From NCBI GenBank assembly GCA_026393455.1, contig JAPLAE010000018.1:1-35835 (forward strand): a DNA stretch of 35,835 nt, in the 5' to 3' direction. Positions 24,341-31,621 of the stretch are shown here, piece by piece. Under the pieces are notes generated by a model. That model searched no databases. It was given only the letters and a program-made list of their open reading frames with translations, and was not told where the DNA came from. The DNA comes from Actinomycetota bacterium (GTDB taxonomy: Bacteria; Actinomycetota; Acidimicrobiia; Acidimicrobiales; Acidimicrobilacustridaceae). Numbering within the stretch: position 1 is the stretch's first letter; every line of letters begins with the position of its first letter. A program made the translations under genes and the position numbers.

Positions 24341-25081
24341 GTGTTCGAGAACTACAAAACCAAGCGGGCAGCGGCGAAAGTCGAGCGGGAAGCAAAGGCC
24401 GAGGCCACACGGGCCGCCAAACTCGCGGCCGAGCGAGAGTCACTGCGCAAACCAATCCTCGATGAACTCGAATTCGCGAAAGCTCGCCTTGATGCGGTGC
24501 AGAACTTCCACGGCGTCACTGGTGCCGACAAGCCCGATGACATCAATGTGGTGGTCAAAGCCAGTGAGTCGATTTATTGCCATGTCACCGATGCCGTCTT
24601 GGTCGAACCGAAGAAAGGCCCTGGCCAGTGGAACGGTCGCAGTCAGGGCTTGTCGATGCCCATCCCCGGCACACGGTTGCGTTACCGAGTTGGCGCGTCC
24701 AAGGGGACTTTTGAACAGGGTGAAGAGACGCCAACTGCTATCGATACCGGAACGTTCACTGTCACAAGCACGCGCGCCATCTTCGCTGGGCAGAAGCAGT
24801 CTCGTGAATGGACGTGGTCGAAACTCCTGAGCGTCACGCACTACGACCCAGGCTGGACGGCGATAGCTGTTTCGAACCGCCAGAAGATCAGCGGCGTTGG
24901 TATCGACAGTGCGAACCGTGAGTTGTTCGAGTTCTGGATCGACCTTGCCGTTGCGCGCGCGACTGATGATGTCGCGTCACTTGAAGCCGATTGTCAGAGC
25001 GACGTTGATCAACTCACTGAACAGTTGAACAGTCTCGGCCCAGCGCCTGCTGCAACTGGCGAGTTGCCGCCGGCAAACTGA
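24341..25081 (+). CDS. Coiled-coil plus PH-like-domain protein, function unknown
   Basis: 246 residues from the GTG at 24341, which follows CGGAGG by 6 nt; a longer reading from 24242 runs through the terminator hairpin and is rejected. Residues about 5-40 are Lys/Ala/Glu-rich and predicted coiled coil. The middle and C-terminal part resemble a bacterial PH-type beta domain: RYRVGASKGTFEQGEETPTAIDTGTF, TSTRAIFAGQKQSREWTWSKLLSV, then VGIDSANRELFEFWIDLAVA. No signal peptide or transmembrane segment. The neighbouring small membrane-protein genes are on the other strand. Possibly a membrane- or phosphopeptide-binding adaptor, by analogy only. Confidence 0.75.
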   Translation: MFENYKTKRAAAKVEREAKAEATRAAKLAAERESLRKPILDELEFAKARLDAVQNFHGVTGADKPDDINVVVKASESIYCHVTDAVLVEPKKGPGQWNGRSQGLSMPIPGTRLRYRVGASKGTFEQGEETPTAIDTGTFTVTSTRAIFAGQKQSREWTWSKLLSVTHYDPGWTAIAVSNRQKISGVGIDSANRELFEFWIDLAVARATDDVASLEADCQSDVDQLTEQLNSLGPAPAATGELPPAN

Positions 25082-25099
25082 TCGTTTGATTGAACTGAA

Positions 25100-25537
25100 T
25101 CAGTTCGAGTTTGGCGACCAGTAGTTGAGGATGACAATGACGATGTAGAGAACGAAAAGTCCGATCGCCACTGCACCACAGATTGCGCCAGCAAGCGCCA
25201 TGCCTCGGCCTTTCAGCGCGCCACCAGATGCATCGACCTTCTTCATGCCAATGATGCCGAAGACCACTCCAAGGATTGCGGGAATGAGCCCGATGCCGCA
25301 GAGCACCAACGTCGCTAAACCTGAGATGCCGCAAACAAGACCAGCGATCGACATGCCGTCATTCTTCGGACCCGTGGCCTGGGGGTAATAGGCCGGCGGG
25401 GCTCCGGGTGCTTGAAACGTGGGTGGTGCGGGAGGCGCGGGTGGTGCAGGTGGTACCGGTGGAGCGGGGGGTGCCGGCGGATACCACTTGCCGTCAGCCG
25501 CCATCCACCAGCCGGGTCCTTGCGAACTATCACTCAT
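25100..25537 (-). CDS. DUF4190-type small membrane protein with Pro-rich N-terminus
   Basis: 145 residues. The N-terminus carries GPGWWMAADGKWYPP, similar to DUF2510-type motifs at the front of actinobacterial membrane proteins, then a repeat of PPAPPAPP units (about 21-50). Two long hydrophobic spans (about 62-93 and 113-137) flank GMKKVDASGGALKGRGMALAG, as in DUF4190 proteins. The start at 25537 is chosen because the GWW motif follows at once; an upstream ATG at 25549 has no better Shine-Dalgarno. Function unknown; such proteins often associate with the cell envelope. Confidence 0.8.
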   Translation of the reverse strand: MSDSSQGPGWWMAADGKWYPPAPPAPPVPPAPPAPPAPPTFQAPGAPPAYYPQATGPKNDGMSIAGLVCGISGLATLVLCGIGLIPAILGVVFGIIGMKKVDASGGALKGRGMALAGAICGAVAIGLFVLYIVIVILNYWSPNSN

Positions 25538-25628
25538 GTCAACCGCCATTCGTCGTTGAGACGCTCAAGTGCGCCGCCACCTCCCTCAACGCTAGCCATC
25601 GCAGGATCGATAGCGGCGCCCAAACGCG

Positions 25629-25662
25629 AGTCGACCCGGCGTGTGGGGTGGCCGGGTCGACT
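25629..25662 (-). terminator. Perfect 12-bp hairpin after the Gly-rich gene
   Basis: AGTCGACCCGGC at 25629-25640 and GCCGGGTCGACT at 25651-25662, 10-nt loop. On the minus strand it follows the Gly-rich gene stop (25727) by 64 nt and is followed by CGCGTTTGG, a short T run only. It could be a U-poor terminator of the type seen in actinobacteria. Confidence 0.45.
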
Positions 25663-25726
25663 TGGGTACAGGTTGAATGGCTTTCGCGAGCCCGGGTAAG
25701 CACGCGAAGCGCTGTTCACCCTGCAG

Positions 25727-26158
25727 TTAGTTGGGTGCTACTGCACCAGGTTGGGTTTGAGGACTCTGCTGGGTCGCTCCACCTTGTGCGTTGGTATCGG
25801 GCTGCGGCATCTGGCCTCGCGGACCGTTCGGCATCTGTTGGCCTTGACCACCAGGCATCATCTTGCCGCCGCCGGAGTTGCCTCCGCGACCTTGAGGCAT
25901 CTGGCCACCGCCGTTCTGTCCGCCTTGACCGCCGCGACCTTGCTGACTCATCGCCGGCCCACCGCGACGACCTTCATGGTGTTCATTGCTAAAGCCCAGC
26001 CAACCAATACCGAGACCGATAACGAGACCGATCGCAGCAGCTCCACCGGCAATAGCGGCAAGCTTTCCTCGACCTGACTTTGGTGCAGTTGTGGGAGCCG
26101 CGGCTGCCACAGGAGCGGCCGGGGTTTCTGGAATTGGAGTTTCAGAGGTTTTGCTCAT
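25727..26158 (-). CDS. Gly/Gln-rich single-pass membrane protein, function unknown
   Basis: 143 residues from the ATG at 26158. A Pro/Ala-rich N-terminal stretch is followed by one transmembrane helix (LAAIAGGAAAIGLVIGLGIGWLGF, about 32-55) and a low-complexity tail rich in Gly, Gln, Met and Pro (GQGGQNGGGQMPQGRGG and similar). N-in topology would place the tail outside. No catalytic motif. The tail may be an adhesive or matrix-interacting segment, or disordered. The start is inferred from the lower-complexity translation, as no Shine-Dalgarno was seen; an upstream start at 26329 overlaps the cupredoxin gene. Downstream of the cupredoxin gene on the same strand (113-nt gap). Confidence 0.7.
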   Translation of the reverse strand: MSKTSETPIPETPAAPVAAAAPTTAPKSGRGKLAAIAGGAAAIGLVIGLGIGWLGFSNEHHEGRRGGPAMSQQGRGGQGGQNGGGQMPQGRGGNSGGGKMMPGGQGQQMPNGPRGQMPQPDTNAQGGATQQSPQTQPGAVAPN

Positions 26159-26271
26159 AGGGACAGCATCGGCCTCAAAGGTGAGAGGAAGGTGTGAAAA
26201 CCACGGAAAATTGGTGAGAATCCCGAATTCAGGCCGAAAACTGCTGCCCAGCATTCGGTTCACCCACTCAC

Positions 26272-26787
26272 TTAGAGAACGCGAAACGCAGACCACATGC
26301 CGTTCTTGTAGTGGCCGGCAATGTTGCATAACAACTGGTATTTGCCCGCCGCCAAATCCGTCACGGTGAACATTCGTGTTTCACCAGGCTCAAGAGGATC
26401 GCCACCGGTTTCACCGACGCTTCCATCTTCACTGATTTTGTCTGCACCGGAAACTACGGGCACCGGCGGATCTCCACTGTCGGTGAGTGGAATCTGTCCA
26501 GGAAGCGCATTCGAAAGTACGACTAACAATTCATGGGGCATCGTTCCCGCGTTTGTCACCACGAATGTGACATCGCCAGCAAGCGCAGTTGGCGGCGCGG
26601 TCACCGAATATTCCTTGACAGTCACATTTACCGTTGTGCCCGCACTCGGTGTTTGATCGCTTGTTGCAAGCGCAAAAACAAGCGATGCCGCTGCCAATGC
26701 AACGGCAAAGACGAGGACAGCTGTGACGACCCCAACGAATGGAATCGAATTCGTTCCTTGCGACCACTCTTGTTCGCTCTGGCTCAT
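26272..26787 (-). CDS. Membrane-anchored cupredoxin (type 1 copper protein)
   Basis: 171 residues. An N-terminal transmembrane helix at about 17-41 anchors an extracytoplasmic plastocyanin-like domain. The complete type 1 copper set is present: His85 in MPHEL, then Cys154, His159 and Met164 in LLCNIAGHYKNGM. The strand after the anchor (VNVTVKEYSV, TFVVTNAG) and ETRMFTVTDLAAGKYQ are typical. The role is electron transfer or copper handling at the outer membrane face. The ATG at 26787 follows GGGGGCAGCA; an upstream TTG at 26799 would put the Shine-Dalgarno inside the gene. The Gly-rich gene is next in the same direction. Confidence 0.88.
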   Translation of the reverse strand: MSQSEQEWSQGTNSIPFVGVVTAVLVFAVALAAASLVFALATSDQTPSAGTTVNVTVKEYSVTAPPTALAGDVTFVVTNAGTMPHELLVVLSNALPGQIPLTDSGDPPVPVVSGADKISEDGSVGETGGDPLEPGETRMFTVTDLAAGKYQLLCNIAGHYKNGMWSAFRVL

Positions 26788-27048
26788 TGCTGCCCCCAAG
26801 GGTCAACCCGCCGTGAGCCAGCCGAAATGACACGAGTCCTCGCCGAAACCCGTCGCTCCACACCAAACCTACTGTCTTCGAAGCAGATTTTGCTTGGAAA
26901 GCTCGGTTCCTGTGCACATATCGGATCTCTCGGTGCGTTCCTCAGATATGAAAACAACACCCAGCATTTCCGACCCGGCTGCCTGGCACAGGCGCCACTG
27001 CCATATCAACAAATAGAGCGTGTCCTCGATGAAGACTCGCTCGACGAT

Positions 27049-28026
27049 TTATCCGGCTACCTCAAAAACTTTCTGGCTCTCGACATAATGCGCTTGAAGA
27101 ATCTCACTTCTAGGTCGGTGTCGTGCTTCAACCAAGAGTTCATTTCCAGAGATACATCGATAGGTTTCGAACTTACTGAGACTTGGTGCCACTTCAATTT
27201 GCCATGTTGAAGGATTAACGGTCATTAAGTGCCTGTCAAAGAGCGTATGAAAATCCCGCCTTAGCAACAGTCCGCCATCACGATCGTGAAGTCCTGTTTT
27301 CGCAAAGCTGACTACGTGCGCCGCTTCGAGAACTTCTGCGGGTTGCTCTCCGGAAAAGGCGCACATCTCGCCGAAACGCTGCAACAAATGCAATCGGAAT
27401 TCTCGTTGCCCTCGCCTACGTCGAGTGATCACCTCAACATGTCCACCCGCAATATTCACGATTTCGTCGCCCAATTCGAAGTCTGGTTGCCTGTTTCGAC
27501 CCGAAATCTGGTGAATGATTCTCTGCGCTCCCTCGATCGACAACGGCCGAATCGAGGAAAAGGTGCTTTTTGTTGAAAGTGCAGATGAAACAAGTGGATC
27601 TTTGATTGAGAGCGGGCGGACAGCTTCTTGCCAGGAATTCGCGTAAAAAGCCTTGAACTCTGTAACCACAAGCTCCCGCTGGAGAATCTGAGACTGTTCG
27701 AACTCTGACTTACATTCATCACATTTGAAAGCAGGGGTGACTGTCGTTCGGAACCGTGGGTTTGACTTATTGCATCCCGGACAGCAAAACAAAATCTTCT
27801 GTGAGTTCGGTCTATGTTCGATCCTCTCAACTAGCGCCCATCCGGCTACAAAGTGATCCTCACGAACAACAACTAGGTCCCCAATAGTTATCTGACTGCT
27901 ATTCCCAACATTGTTGTCGAAAGAATAATACATACCAACTGAATCGTCGTATGAGTAACCAATGGGGCTGAGCTCTTGCTCACTACTTTTCACTACCAAC
28001 ATCCAAGCCCGACTAGAACCGCTCAT
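27049..28026 (-). CDS. HNH endonuclease with zinc finger and possible PUA-like N-terminal domain
   Basis: 325-residue HNH_2-type endonuclease. Residues about 8-70 (YSYDDSVGMYYSFDNNV, ITIGDLVVVRE, GWALVERIE) resemble the small beta-barrel reader domains, PUA/EVE-like, that sit before HNH domains in some modification-dependent nucleases. A Cys4 zinc finger follows (Cys82, Cys85, Cys102, Cys105). The HNH core is at about 203-275: LHLLQRFGEMCAFSG, AAHVVSFAK (His237), GGLLLRRDFHTLFDRHL (His260); the central Asn of the NG pair is Gly, as in related proteins. Hand-counted GC of 60-base blocks falls to 37-50% here against about 60% nearby, suggesting transfer. The ATG at 28026 has no clear Shine-Dalgarno. 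Likely a DNA defence or recombination nuclease; specificity unknown. Confidence 0.82.
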   Translation of the reverse strand: MSGSSRAWMLVVKSSEQELSPIGYSYDDSVGMYYSFDNNVGNSSQITIGDLVVVREDHFVAGWALVERIEHRPNSQKILFCCPGCNKSNPRFRTTVTPAFKCDECKSEFEQSQILQRELVVTEFKAFYANSWQEAVRPLSIKDPLVSSALSTKSTFSSIRPLSIEGAQRIIHQISGRNRQPDFELGDEIVNIAGGHVEVITRRRRGQREFRLHLLQRFGEMCAFSGEQPAEVLEAAHVVSFAKTGLHDRDGGLLLRRDFHTLFDRHLMTVNPSTWQIEVAPSLSKFETYRCISGNELLVEARHRPRSEILQAHYVESQKVFEVAG

Positions 28027-28157
28027 ACGACAAGCTTGACACTTTTAGCTCCTGAAGTTTGTGGTCTTCCGTCGAACTTCTATCGCGGCAGAACCCACAC
28101 CGATGCAACGCTTCTGGCAGGATCACTTTTGACCACTAATTTTGAGGATCTCTTGGT

Positions 28158-28979
28158 GTGAATAAATTCTTGGGCCTTGTCCTGGTTCTTCTTACCGCCC
28201 TCCTTCTCTCGTCATGCGGTAGCTCTTCGTCGACTTCGCCTCCAGAAGATCCCTCGACAATCGAATCGACAACAACTGCACCGACAACCACTTCATCGAC
28301 CACTACGACCATCGCTCGTCATTCGCTCAGCGGGAAGGTCATCGCCATCGATGCCGGCCACAACGGTGGCAACGCCGCACACTCTGCCGACATCAATCAA
28401 CTCGTCGACGCCGGCAATGGCGTCACAAAAGCCTGCGATACCAGCGGAACTGCATCGAACGAGGGCTACGCCGAATACGAGTTCACACTTTCGGTTTCCA
28501 AAGATCTTCAGGCGTTACTGCAAGCCCAGGGCGCAACCGTTGTGATGGTGCGCACCGATTCGGCCGGCTGGGGTCCGTGCATCACGCAACGAGCAAAGAT
28601 CGGTAACGACGCGCACGCCGACATCGCTATTTCCATTCACGGCGATGGCAACGATTCGGCCGGCACTCGTGGCTTCCACGTGCTCGTTCCCCAAACAACA
28701 AACGTGAATGCAGCGATCGCTCCGGCCTCGAACCGGTTCGGCACACTGCTGCGCGACTCGTTCGTCACTACTGGTATGCCGGTGTCGAATTACTTGGGCA
28801 CGAACGGCATCATGCCCCGAGGCGATCTCGGCGGACTCAACCTCTCCACCGTTCCCAAGGTGTTCATTGAATGCGGGAACATGCGCAACGCCACCGATGC
28901 ATCAATGATGCGCTCGGGGACATTCCAGCAATCTGCGGCCGCTGCCATCGATGCAGCGATCGTTCAGTTCCTGAACTAG
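28158..28979 (+). CDS. N-acetylmuramoyl-L-alanine amidase lipoprotein (Amidase_3)
   Basis: 273-residue cell-wall hydrolase that cleaves the amide bond between MurNAc and L-Ala. A signal peptide with lipobox LSSC (Cys20) is followed by a Ser/Thr-rich linker and an Amidase_3 domain from about residue 58. Zinc-site candidates are IDAGHNGG, the Glu in YAEYEFTL, and SIHGDG; IECGNMRN supplies the catalytic Glu. The GTG at 28158 is preceded by GAGG at about 10 nt spacing. Located on the outer membrane face. It is divergent from the HNH gene with a 131-nt gap that contains TTGACA at 28036-28041 but no matching -10. Confidence 0.9.
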   Translation: MNKFLGLVLVLLTALLLSSCGSSSSTSPPEDPSTIESTTTAPTTTSSTTTTIARHSLSGKVIAIDAGHNGGNAAHSADINQLVDAGNGVTKACDTSGTASNEGYAEYEFTLSVSKDLQALLQAQGATVVMVRTDSAGWGPCITQRAKIGNDAHADIAISIHGDGNDSAGTRGFHVLVPQTTNVNAAIAPASNRFGTLLRDSFVTTGMPVSNYLGTNGIMPRGDLGGLNLSTVPKVFIECGNMRNATDASMMRSGTFQQSAAAAIDAAIVQFLN

Positions 28980-29085
28980 CAGGCAGTTGCCCAAACCGCT
29001 GTCTCACCCGAGTGCTCCGATAGCAACACGGCACTCGATGCCGTTCGCTCTTCCCCGGCCCAAACCACGCAACGAGGAGCTGTCT

Positions 29086-29607
29086 ATGAATCCGGAATCG
29101 CAAGCTGGAACTGGTCGTCCCGGGTATGACGTACCTTACGTACTTAACGTACTCCCTATCGGCAGTAGCCTTCAGGACATGACCATTCGCCACTTCCCCT
29201 CTTATTCCGAGGCTCGAGCCAACCTCCGCGGGGTTCTCGATGCTGCGAACTCTGGTGTGGTCACCACGCTTGAGCGCGACCACACCCGCTTCGCAGTTGT
29301 CGACGGCGAACTGCTTCGGTCGCAACTGGCCGCACTTCGTCCCGCCGGCGCAGTCGTTACCGCTGAAGGTGGCGGTTGGTCGGCGTTCCTGCCGGGTCTC
29401 CCTGTCTCGGGCGAAGGTGAAGACCTCGACGCGGCCATCGACGATCTCATCGACGCGCTGCGCGATTACGCAGCCGATTGGAATGATCGTCTACATATCG
29501 CATCGAACCACCAGGACAACTGGTCACTCGCAGCGCTGGTGGAATTGAGTACCGACGAACAATTGCGGGACTGGTTGCTCACCATCGACACCATCGCCGA
29601 ACAATGA
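29086..29607 (+). CDS. RelB/PHD-like antitoxin of second toxin-antitoxin pair
   Basis: Antitoxin of the actinobacterial RelE/RelB-type system: conserved blocks IRHFPSYSEARANLRGVLDAA, ERDHTRFAVVDGELL, EGGGWSAFLPGLPVSGEGED, LIDALRDYAADWNDRL and HQDNWSL. Two starts are possible. ATG 29086 follows GAGGAG at good spacing and gives 173 residues. ATG 29179 gives 142 residues, agrees with where family similarity begins, and has TTAACG-N16-TAGCCT seven nt upstream, as in leaderless genes here. The 93 nt between them contain ACGTAC three times at 9-bp spacing, which could be an operator. Its stop overlaps the toxin start as ATGA (29604-29607). Confidence 0.84.
   Translation: MNPESQAGTGRPGYDVPYVLNVLPIGSSLQDMTIRHFPSYSEARANLRGVLDAANSGVVTTLERDHTRFAVVDGELLRSQLAALRPAGAVVTAEGGGWSAFLPGLPVSGEGEDLDAAIDDLIDALRDYAADWNDRLHIASNHQDNWSLAALVELSTDEQLRDWLLTIDTIAEQ
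29129..29171 (+). promoter_or_regulatory. Operator-like ACGTAC triple repeat and internal promoter
   Basis: ACGTAC at 29129-29134, 29138-29143 and 29147-29152 (9-bp phasing), then TAGCCT at 29166-29171 with TTAACG at 29144-29149 (16-bp spacer). The last ACGTAC overlaps the -35, which would suit repression by the antitoxin complex. Confidence 0.4.
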
Positions 29608-30038
29608 AGCGCCGCGCCGCCACCCGGCGCGAGCACGTCCGCTTCTGCGAGGTCGAAGGTTGGCGGCAGGTGCAGAGCGCTCGTGAGAGTGCGAACAAGC
29701 ACCACATCACCTTTGAACTTGCGCTCAATGATGGGCGCATCCTTCGCACACGTATCTCACGCCCACCGAACAACGACAGTTATGGCAAAGCGTTGTGGTC
29801 GCACATCCTTCGCGATCAACTCTGTGTAACTCAAAGCGAATTTTGGACGTGTGTCGACAACGGCCACGCGCCAGTTCGATCCTCATCGGGTTCAGCACCG
29901 CCACCGGCCGCACTTCCCGCCGGACTCGCTCACCAATTGGTGCATGTTCTTGCGTTGTCTTCAAAGGAAGTAGCCGCTCTTTCACTCGACGACGCAATTG
30001 CGCTGATGAACGAACACTGGTCACAACAATCTGACTGA
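29604..30038 (+). CDS. Toxin of second pair (RelE-type translational repressor)
   Basis: 144 residues. Conserved blocks RREHVRFCEVEGWRQV, HHITFELALNDGRILRTRI, NNDSYGKALWSHILRDQL and VTQSEFWTCVDNG match the actinobacterial family annotated as cytotoxic translational repressors of toxin-antitoxin systems. The fold should be RelE-like or HicA-like, acting on mRNA; the catalytic residues are not assigned here. The C-terminal part (about 95-144) carries a Pro/Ser-rich linker and a helix ending in LMNEHWSQQ, likely for contact with the partner. ATGA overlap with the antitoxin gene ensures coupled translation. Downstream, 22 nt away, lies the gamma-glutamylcyclotransferase gene, which might be cotranscribed. 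Confidence 0.85.
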   Translation: MKRRAATRREHVRFCEVEGWRQVQSARESANKHHITFELALNDGRILRTRISRPPNNDSYGKALWSHILRDQLCVTQSEFWTCVDNGHAPVRSSSGSAPPPAALPAGLAHQLVHVLALSSKEVAALSLDDAIALMNEHWSQQSD

Positions 30039-30060
30039 ACCAACACTTAAGGAGTCGCCC

Positions 30061-30507
30061 ATGCAACTGAACAACCTTCTGAATCCCCATCTGTATTTCG
30101 CTTACGGATCGAATCTTGATCCCGAGCAAATGGACTGGCGCTGCCCCGATGCCATCGCTATCGGCCCCGCCCTTCTCGAGAACTGGGCCTGGCGGATCGG
30201 TGGCCGTGGCTATGCCACCGTCTCCCCGTCACCGGGCGCCCAGGTTTGGGGCGGCATCTGGAATGTGTCCGATGCCGACCTCGCCCGCCTCGATCGTTAC
30301 GAAGGCGTGGCTGGTGGGCACTACCGGCGGGAATTCGTTACCGTCATGGCCCAGAACCAGCCCGTCGAGTTACACCTCTATATAGAGAACTACGACGACC
30401 ACGGATTACCCCGCCCCGACTACCTCGAACGCATCATCGCCGGGGCCCGCTGGTTCGACCTTCCCCAGGCCTGGATCGCCAATCTCACTGCTATCGAAGC
30501 GGCCTAA
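30061..30507 (+). CDS. Gamma-glutamylcyclotransferase (AIG2/GGCT-like)
   Basis: 148-residue enzyme that converts gamma-glutamyl amino acids, or related gamma-glutamyl amines, to 5-oxoproline. The substrate loop LYFAYGSNLD is at about 11-20, and the catalytic Glu is most likely E81 in DRYEGV; YRREFVTV follows as in the family. Soluble. AAGGAGTCGCCC precedes the ATG at 30061. It follows the second toxin-antitoxin pair by 22 nt on the same strand, which may or may not be functional. The exact gamma-glutamyl substrate is unknown. Confidence 0.9.
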   Translation: MQLNNLLNPHLYFAYGSNLDPEQMDWRCPDAIAIGPALLENWAWRIGGRGYATVSPSPGAQVWGGIWNVSDADLARLDRYEGVAGGHYRREFVTVMAQNQPVELHLYIENYDDHGLPRPDYLERIIAGARWFDLPQAWIANLTAIEAA

Positions 30508-30522
30508 CCGCCCTAGCCGGTT

Positions 30523-30717
30523 TTGACCTCAGCACTTGTTGATCCGACAACTGGGGTCTTCACCGAGACCGTGTCCGTGAGCGGTCCCACCCAAAGCAAC
30601 CCCAGCGGCTACATCTTTCCTTGGGCGTTCGCAGTGCTTCCGATCCCGGTTGAACTGGAACCAGAAACAGAAACAGAACCAGAACCCGCGCCGGTTGCGC
30701 CGATCTTCACTCGCTGA
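30523..30717 (+). CDS. Possible small ORF with Glu/Pro/Thr-rich tail
   Basis: 64 codons from a TTG, 16 nt after the previous stop. The second half is low complexity: PVELEPETETEPEPAP. No Shine-Dalgarno, and no family recognised. It may be a fragment of a secreted protein, chance coding, or a small regulatory peptide gene. Included only because it fills the otherwise empty gap before the SDR gene. Confidence 0.25.
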   Translation: MTSALVDPTTGVFTETVSVSGPTQSNPSGYIFPWAFAVLPIPVELEPETETEPEPAPVAPIFTR

Positions 30718-30755
30718 GGACTCGCCGATTTTCAGCGGAGAAGCAATGAGACGCG

Positions 30756-30761
30756 TACGTT
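30756..30761 (+). promoter_or_regulatory. -10-like TACGTT before SDR gene
   Basis: TACGTT ends 6 nt before the ATG at 30768, which lacks a Shine-Dalgarno; fits a leaderless start. Confidence 0.4.
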
Positions 30762-30767
30762 GTCGCC

Positions 30768-31583
30768 ATGACTTCCGAAGCCGAGCTCACCAACCGATTC
30801 CTGCTCACTGACCAGGTCGCCATCATCACCGGCGCCGGCAAAGGCATCGGTGCGGCAATCGCCACGACGTTCGCTGCTGCCGGAGCCGACGTCGTGCTCA
30901 CCGCCCGCACCGAAGCCGATCTTGAATCGGTCGCTGCTGAAGTTCGGGCGCTCGGCCGTCGAGCACTTGTGCTTCCCGGCAACGTGAATGACCTCGGTGA
31001 ACTCGCGAACATTGTCGAGCGCACCGTTGCCGAATTCGGCCGGCTCGACATTGTCGTCAACAACGCCGGCGGCTCAGTTTCAAAGCCGTACCTCGAAACC
31101 TCTGTCGACCAAATAGAAAAGTCGTTCCACTTCAACGTGTCGGTTCCGTTTGAACTCGTTCGTCTGGCCACGCCTCACTTGCTGCACAGCGAGAACGCCT
31201 GTGTGGTCAACATCAGTTCGGTTGCCGGCCAACATGCGCTGCGCGGTTCATTCACACACAGCCTCACGAAAAACTCCAAGTCGCATCTCACGAAGTTGAT
31301 GGCGGCCGAACTCGCACCCCGTATTCGAGTCAACGCCGTACTGCCCGGCGCTATCGAAACCGATGCACTCGCCACTTACCTTTCAACTCGTGGCGCAGAA
31401 ATTCGTGACACCATGCACGCCAACACGCTCATGGGCCGCAACGGAACGCCCCAAGACATCGCCGACGCCGTGTTATTCCTCGCTTCGCCCGCAGCGTGCT
31501 GGATCACCGGCAAGTTGCTTGAAGTCGATGGCGGCGCGGCCGAGAATCTCGTGCCCAAGGCCATTCCCGACCTCGCGCCCTGA
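30768..31583 (+). CDS. SDR-family protein with catalytic Tyr replaced by His
   Basis: 271-residue SDR fold: ITGAGKGIGAA at about 20-30, NNAG, NISSVAG with Ser151, and RIRVNAVLPGAIETDA, WITGKLLEVDGG at the end. Where the active-site YxxxK is expected, 13 residues after Ser151, the protein reads THSLTK: His164 (codon CAC, 31257-31259) instead of Tyr, with Lys168 kept. A single T-to-C change would explain this. The remainder is normal and reads like an actinobacterial hydroxysteroid or acyl-alcohol dehydrogenase. It is followed at 39 nt by the maleylpyruvate isomerase-like gene, probably the same transcript. Activity is uncertain. Confidence 0.85.
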   Translation: MTSEAELTNRFLLTDQVAIITGAGKGIGAAIATTFAAAGADVVLTARTEADLESVAAEVRALGRRALVLPGNVNDLGELANIVERTVAEFGRLDIVVNNAGGSVSKPYLETSVDQIEKSFHFNVSVPFELVRLATPHLLHSENACVVNISSVAGQHALRGSFTHSLTKNSKSHLTKLMAAELAPRIRVNAVLPGAIETDALATYLSTRGAEIRDTMHANTLMGRNGTPQDIADAVLFLASPAACWITGKLLEVDGGAAENLVPKAIPDLAP

Positions 31584-31621
31584 CTCTCGCCGGCCCACGC
31601 TCAAACTGAAAGACTCACCTC

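Noticed and set aside
25441-25480. Tandem DNA repeats of about 9-12 bases near the DUF4190 gene start
   Set aside because: They encode the in-frame PPAPPAPP segment; ordinary Pro-rich linker coding.
26533-27210. Plus-strand 225-codon frame spanning the cupredoxin start and HNH end
   Set aside because: Cys/His/Arg-rich composition from reading the reverse strand; crosses two convincing genes.
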